Shown here: positions 61,460 to 64,000 of the stretch, piece by piece
How positions within the stretch are numbered: position 1 is the stretch's first letter
Layout: each line of letters begins with the position of its first letter
Origin: Lachnospiraceae bacterium
Lineage (GTDB): Bacteria; Bacillota; Clostridia; Lachnospirales; Lachnospiraceae
DNA length: 64,000 nt
Reading direction: 5' to 3'
Assembly: GCA_017431345.1 (NCBI GenBank)
Contig: JAFRLH010000041.1
Coordinates: 1-64,000 of the forward strand
Made by a program: the position numbers and the translations under genes
Notes under the pieces: model-generated
Seen by the model: the letters and a program-made list of their open reading frames with translations, nothing else
The model's database searches: none
What the model was told of the DNA's origin: nothing

Positions 61460-64000
61460 ATGAAGCTGCTGAATAAATTAAACAGTGTATTTAAACTCAG
61501 GAGGTTGTTCCTTGCGGCAGCCGTGATTGTCGTATTTGTAACGACCTATGCGCTGGTTCTTCCCGCCATAACGATGGAAAACAAGACGTATTGCGGGATG
61601 GAAGAACATGAACACTCGGACAGCTGCTATACCGTTACCAGGGTATGTGTCTGCGGTCAGGAGGAGATCGAAGGTCATGAGCACACGGATGACTGCTATT
61701 CCGAAGAGGAGGTCCTGATCTGTGATAATGAAGAGGAGGATCATGTCCATGATGAGAAATGTTATGAGATCAGGAAGACGCTGACATGTAAAAAGGAAGA
61801 AATGGAAGGTCATAAGCATGTTGACTCCTGCTTTGTGGAAGAATCGGAGCTGACCTGCACACTGGAAGAACATATCCATGACAGCGAGTGCTTTGTTGAT
61901 CCGAATGCGGAACCGGAACCGATGAACGGGCAGGATACTGCGGATCAGGAAGACAGCGGTGAAGATCTGGAAGAGCCGGGAGACAACTATGAAGATCCCG
62001 GAAATGATAGCACATCAGATCCTGAGGATGATATAACAGATCCGGCAGATGAAAGTACCACTGAAGAGCCGGCTATGACATCCCTTGAGGAAAATTCTAC
62101 AGAGGAATATTCCACAGAGGAGAATTCCACAGAGGAGAATTCCACAGAGGAGAATTCCACAGAGGAGAATTCCACAGAAGAATATTCCACCGAAGAATTA
62201 TCCACGGAAGAAACAAACGAAACAGAGACCATGTCCGAGTCTGAACCGGAATTGACGTATCCGGAAATGGTTCTGTCAGAGAAGATAAAGAAAAACCTGC
62301 TCGAGACATGGATCGAGATCGAAGTATATGCACCGGAAGGTGCGGTGCCCGAAGGAAGCAAACTGCAGCTTGAACAGTACGAACTGGGAAAGGGATATCA
62401 GGAAACGTTTGAGGATGCGCTTGATAATGCCCTGGAAGGCGGCCTGCTGGAATACAAGGCTGTAAAGATTTCATTCATCGATGCTGCCGGTATGCCCGTT
62501 GTTCCGCTGCGTGAAGTGCAGGTATATATCAAAGACAGCATTGTAAAGGATGCTGAAAAACTCGAACTGGTACAAATCGATGACGAGGAAAAGAATGATC
62601 TGAAAACGATTCTGCTCATTATCGATGAAGAAGAGAATGAAAATACAGAAGAAGATGTCGTAACTTATCAGAGCTGGCCGAATGATCCGGCTGTGCTTGC
62701 AGTTGCTTCGACTACGCTTGAGAAAACACTGACGGCTGAAGGAGACGATTATACAATTACTGTCGGCTGCGGCGCGAAAGCATGTGTACCCGCCGGTGCA
62801 TCCCTTAAAGTAGAAGAGATTCAGCAGAACTCCCGCGATTATGATGGGTATGTTTCCGATGCCGAAAAGACACTGGATGTGGAAGAAGGAAATATCTCTT
62901 ACGCCAGATTCTTTGATATCACGATCGTGGATCGGGACGGAAATGAGATCCAGCCGAAGGAAGCGGTGGATGTGAAGATTGAGCTGGCGGATCTGCAGGA
63001 AAATATTGAGGATGATGATGAGGCGGAACCTCAGGTGCTGCACTTCGGAGAAGGCGATGAACCCGAGATGGTCGGTTCGGAACTGGATGGTGATGAAGTT
63101 AGTTTTGCAGCGGAAGGATTCTCTGTGTATGGCGTGGTGTATACAGTGGACTTCTCGTACGCGGTCAATGGCAGGATGTACGAATTCAGCATTCCCGGAG
63201 GCGGTTTTGTCAGTTTCGAACACCTTGCGGAAGTACTGGGAATGGGAAAAGCGGATGCTGATACTGCCGGAGAAGAAACTGCGGAGGAAGCGGAAGCTTC
63301 CACTGTAGAAGAGCACGCAGAAGAAGCGGGTATCACAGAGGAAGAGTATATTACAGAAGAAGCAAAGGCTTCAGAAGATGCGCTGCCTTCCGAAGAGGAT
63401 CCTTCTGCGTTTGATGAAGCCATCAGACTGAATGAGATCGAGGTCAGTGAAGATACCAGAAAGTTCGTGGCAGACGTGGAAAGAGTTGCTTTCTCAAGTC
63501 CGGAACTGGTATGGGTCGGAAAGATAAGTGAAGCAGGTACCGTTGGAGGACTGAAAGAAACCAACGGCCTGGAAGTGGAATACAGCACTGAAATGACCAG
63601 GGATCAGATCGCAGAGATCAACGCGCAGACGGTAGAGGCCGGGGACTGGGCTCTGATCAGCCTGCATCCGTTTATGAGTGAAGAGATACTGACTGTTACC
63701 ATGAAGAATGGGGAGCAGTTTGCTGTAAAGGTGACGGATGCACAGATCAGTGCGAATGTGCTGACTGCCGACGGAGAGCATTTCCGGATCACGGTTAATT
63801 ATGAAGATGATGCAGAGATCCCGAAAGGCGCTAAGCTTACAGCTGAAGAGATCCCGGAAGGGTCGGAGAAATACGAAAAGTATCTGAAAGAAACGGAGGA
63901 TAACTGGAAGAAGACCGGCAGGGAAGGGTATTTCAGTTTAGTCAGATTTTTTGATATTGAGATCACAAAAGACGGAAAGCCGATCGAACCCAAGGCTCCG
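61460..64000 (+). CDS. Large secreted surface protein with HxHxxxC repeats (partial, runs off the window)
   Basis: The frame is open for 847 residues to the window edge with no stop. A signal/TM segment (15-37) is followed by five HxHxxxC units at H50-C56, H73-C79, H95-C101, H118-C124 and H138-C144, each preceded by a Cys 5-8 residues upstream. An acidic region and a Ser-Thr-Glu-Glu repeat (213-251) come next. Large beta-rich repeats follow, with recurring phrases such as VPAGASLKVEEI / IPKGAKLTAEEI and YARFFDITIVD / LVRFFDIEITK. This is typical of Lachnospiraceae-type giant adhesins. GAGGGG precedes the ATG. Cysteine/histidine content suggests a metal-binding stalk; function unproven. Confidence 0.8.
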   Translation, partial: MKLLNKLNSVFKLRRLFLAAAVIVVFVTTYALVLPAITMENKTYCGMEEHEHSDSCYTVTRVCVCGQEEIEGHEHTDDCYSEEEVLICDNEEEDHVHDEKCYEIRKTLTCKKEEMEGHKHVDSCFVEESELTCTLEEHIHDSECFVDPNAEPEPMNGQDTADQEDSGEDLEEPGDNYEDPGNDSTSDPEDDITDPADESTTEEPAMTSLEENSTEEYSTEENSTEENSTEENSTEENSTEEYSTEELSTEETNETETMSESEPELTYPEMVLSEKIKKNLLETWIEIEVYAPEGAVPEGSKLQLEQYELGKGYQETFEDALDNALEGGLLEYKAVKISFIDAAGMPVVPLREVQVYIKDSIVKDAEKLELVQIDDEEKNDLKTILLIIDEEENENTEEDVVTYQSWPNDPAVLAVASTTLEKTLTAEGDDYTITVGCGAKACVPAGASLKVEEIQQNSRDYDGYVSDAEKTLDVEEGNISYARFFDITIVDRDGNEIQPKEAVDVKIELADLQENIEDDDEAEPQVLHFGEGDEPEMVGSELDGDEVSFAAEGFSVYGVVYTVDFSYAVNGRMYEFSIPGGGFVSFEHLAEVLGMGKADADTAGEETAEEAEASTVEEHAEEAGITEEEYITEEAKASEDALPSEEDPSAFDEAIRLNEIEVSEDTRKFVADVERVAFSSPELVWVGKISEAGTVGGLKETNGLEVEYSTEMTRDQIAEINAQTVEAGDWALISLHPFMSEEILTVTMKNGEQFAVKVTDAQISANVLTADGEHFRITVNYEDDAEIPKGAKLTAEEIPEGSEKYEKYLKETEDNWKKTGREGYFSLVRFFDIEITKDGKPIEPKAP
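62096..62212 (+). repeat. 15-bp tandem repeat encoding Ser-Thr-Glu-Glu-(Asn/Tyr)
   Basis: About eight units of TCCACAGAGGAGAAT-like sequence are nearly identical at DNA level, which points to recent slippage. They encode (STEE-N/Y/L)n, probably an extended linker in the surface protein. Copy number is likely variable between strains. Confidence 0.8.

Overview
The window looks like part of a chromosome from a low-to-mid GC, anaerobic, DAP-type Gram-positive bacterium, most likely a clostridial/Lachnospiraceae-like Firmicute. Supporting signs are a class III (firmicute-type) fructose-1,6-bisphosphatase, an ATP-type PEP carboxykinase, a K+-dependent-type membrane pyrophosphatase, a clostridial-type 6S RNA, a separate PyrI chain, meso-DAP dehydrogenase with a DAP-type MurE, frequent TTG/GTG starts with strong AGGAGG sites, and an iron-containing alcohol dehydrogenase. 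The genus cannot be fixed from sequence alone.

Layout. 1-4.1 kb: the tail of a possible insertion element, then surface-polysaccharide genes (membrane polymerase, chain-length factor, glycosyltransferase). 4.1-7.2 kb: pyrB-pyrI diverging from argF-argR around an ARG box. 7.3-10.6 kb: an orphan TRAP solute-binding lipoprotein and the membrane pyrophosphatase hppA. 10.8-16.3 kb: FtsK/SpoIIIE translocase, DAP dehydrogenase, MurE. 16.6-25.5 kb: pckA, folA, cardiolipin synthase-lysC-glk, a BlaI-like regulator, a repeat/palindrome-rich spacer and fbp. 25.7-37.1 kb: a long co-oriented run (phosphodiesterase, truA, pgeF, murF, priA, def, a large RelA/SpoT-fold protein of unknown function, a 2-hydroxyacid dehydrogenase, MntP/YtaF-like, TetR-type, hisB, cdd). 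37.2 kb: 6S RNA. 37.6-41.4 kb: a two-component system with an Asp-rich double-PepSY protein and a small secreted protein. 41.4-46.5 kb: a sulfur/Fe-S locus (Rrf2 regulator, cysteine desulfurase, IscU/NifU, a structured leader with a small ORF, metY, cysK). 46.6-61.1 kb: tRNA-Arg, an SH3 protein, queA, an RNA pseudouridine synthase, a divergent ligA, mgtC- and mscS-type membrane proteins, Nudix hydrolase, SEC-C methionine aminopeptidase, a polysaccharide deacetylase, dCMP deaminase, alcohol dehydrogenase and a YesM/LytS-type sensor kinase. 61.5-64 kb: the 5' part of a very large secreted surface protein that runs off the window.

Most content is housekeeping: peptidoglycan precursors, amino-acid and nucleotide metabolism, tRNA/rRNA modification and gluconeogenesis. 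The most unusual stretch is 41.4-44.0 kb. Three near-identical Rrf2-type inverted repeats sit on three promoters: the regulator's own, iscS-iscU, and a short transcript in front of metY-cysK. That transcript carries a small ORF with a Cys-Met-Met-Cys-Arg-Met run next to a long stem whose 3' strand can instead form an intrinsic terminator. I propose it as a candidate undescribed sulfur-responsive leader (riboswitch-like element or leader-peptide attenuator) or a Cys-containing microprotein gene. The second candidate is the 635-residue RelA/SpoT-fold protein at 31.96-33.87 kb, which keeps the fold motifs but lacks the usual Tyr/His acceptor motif and carries a long unrecognised C-terminal part. 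No CRISPR array, prophage or rRNA operon was seen.
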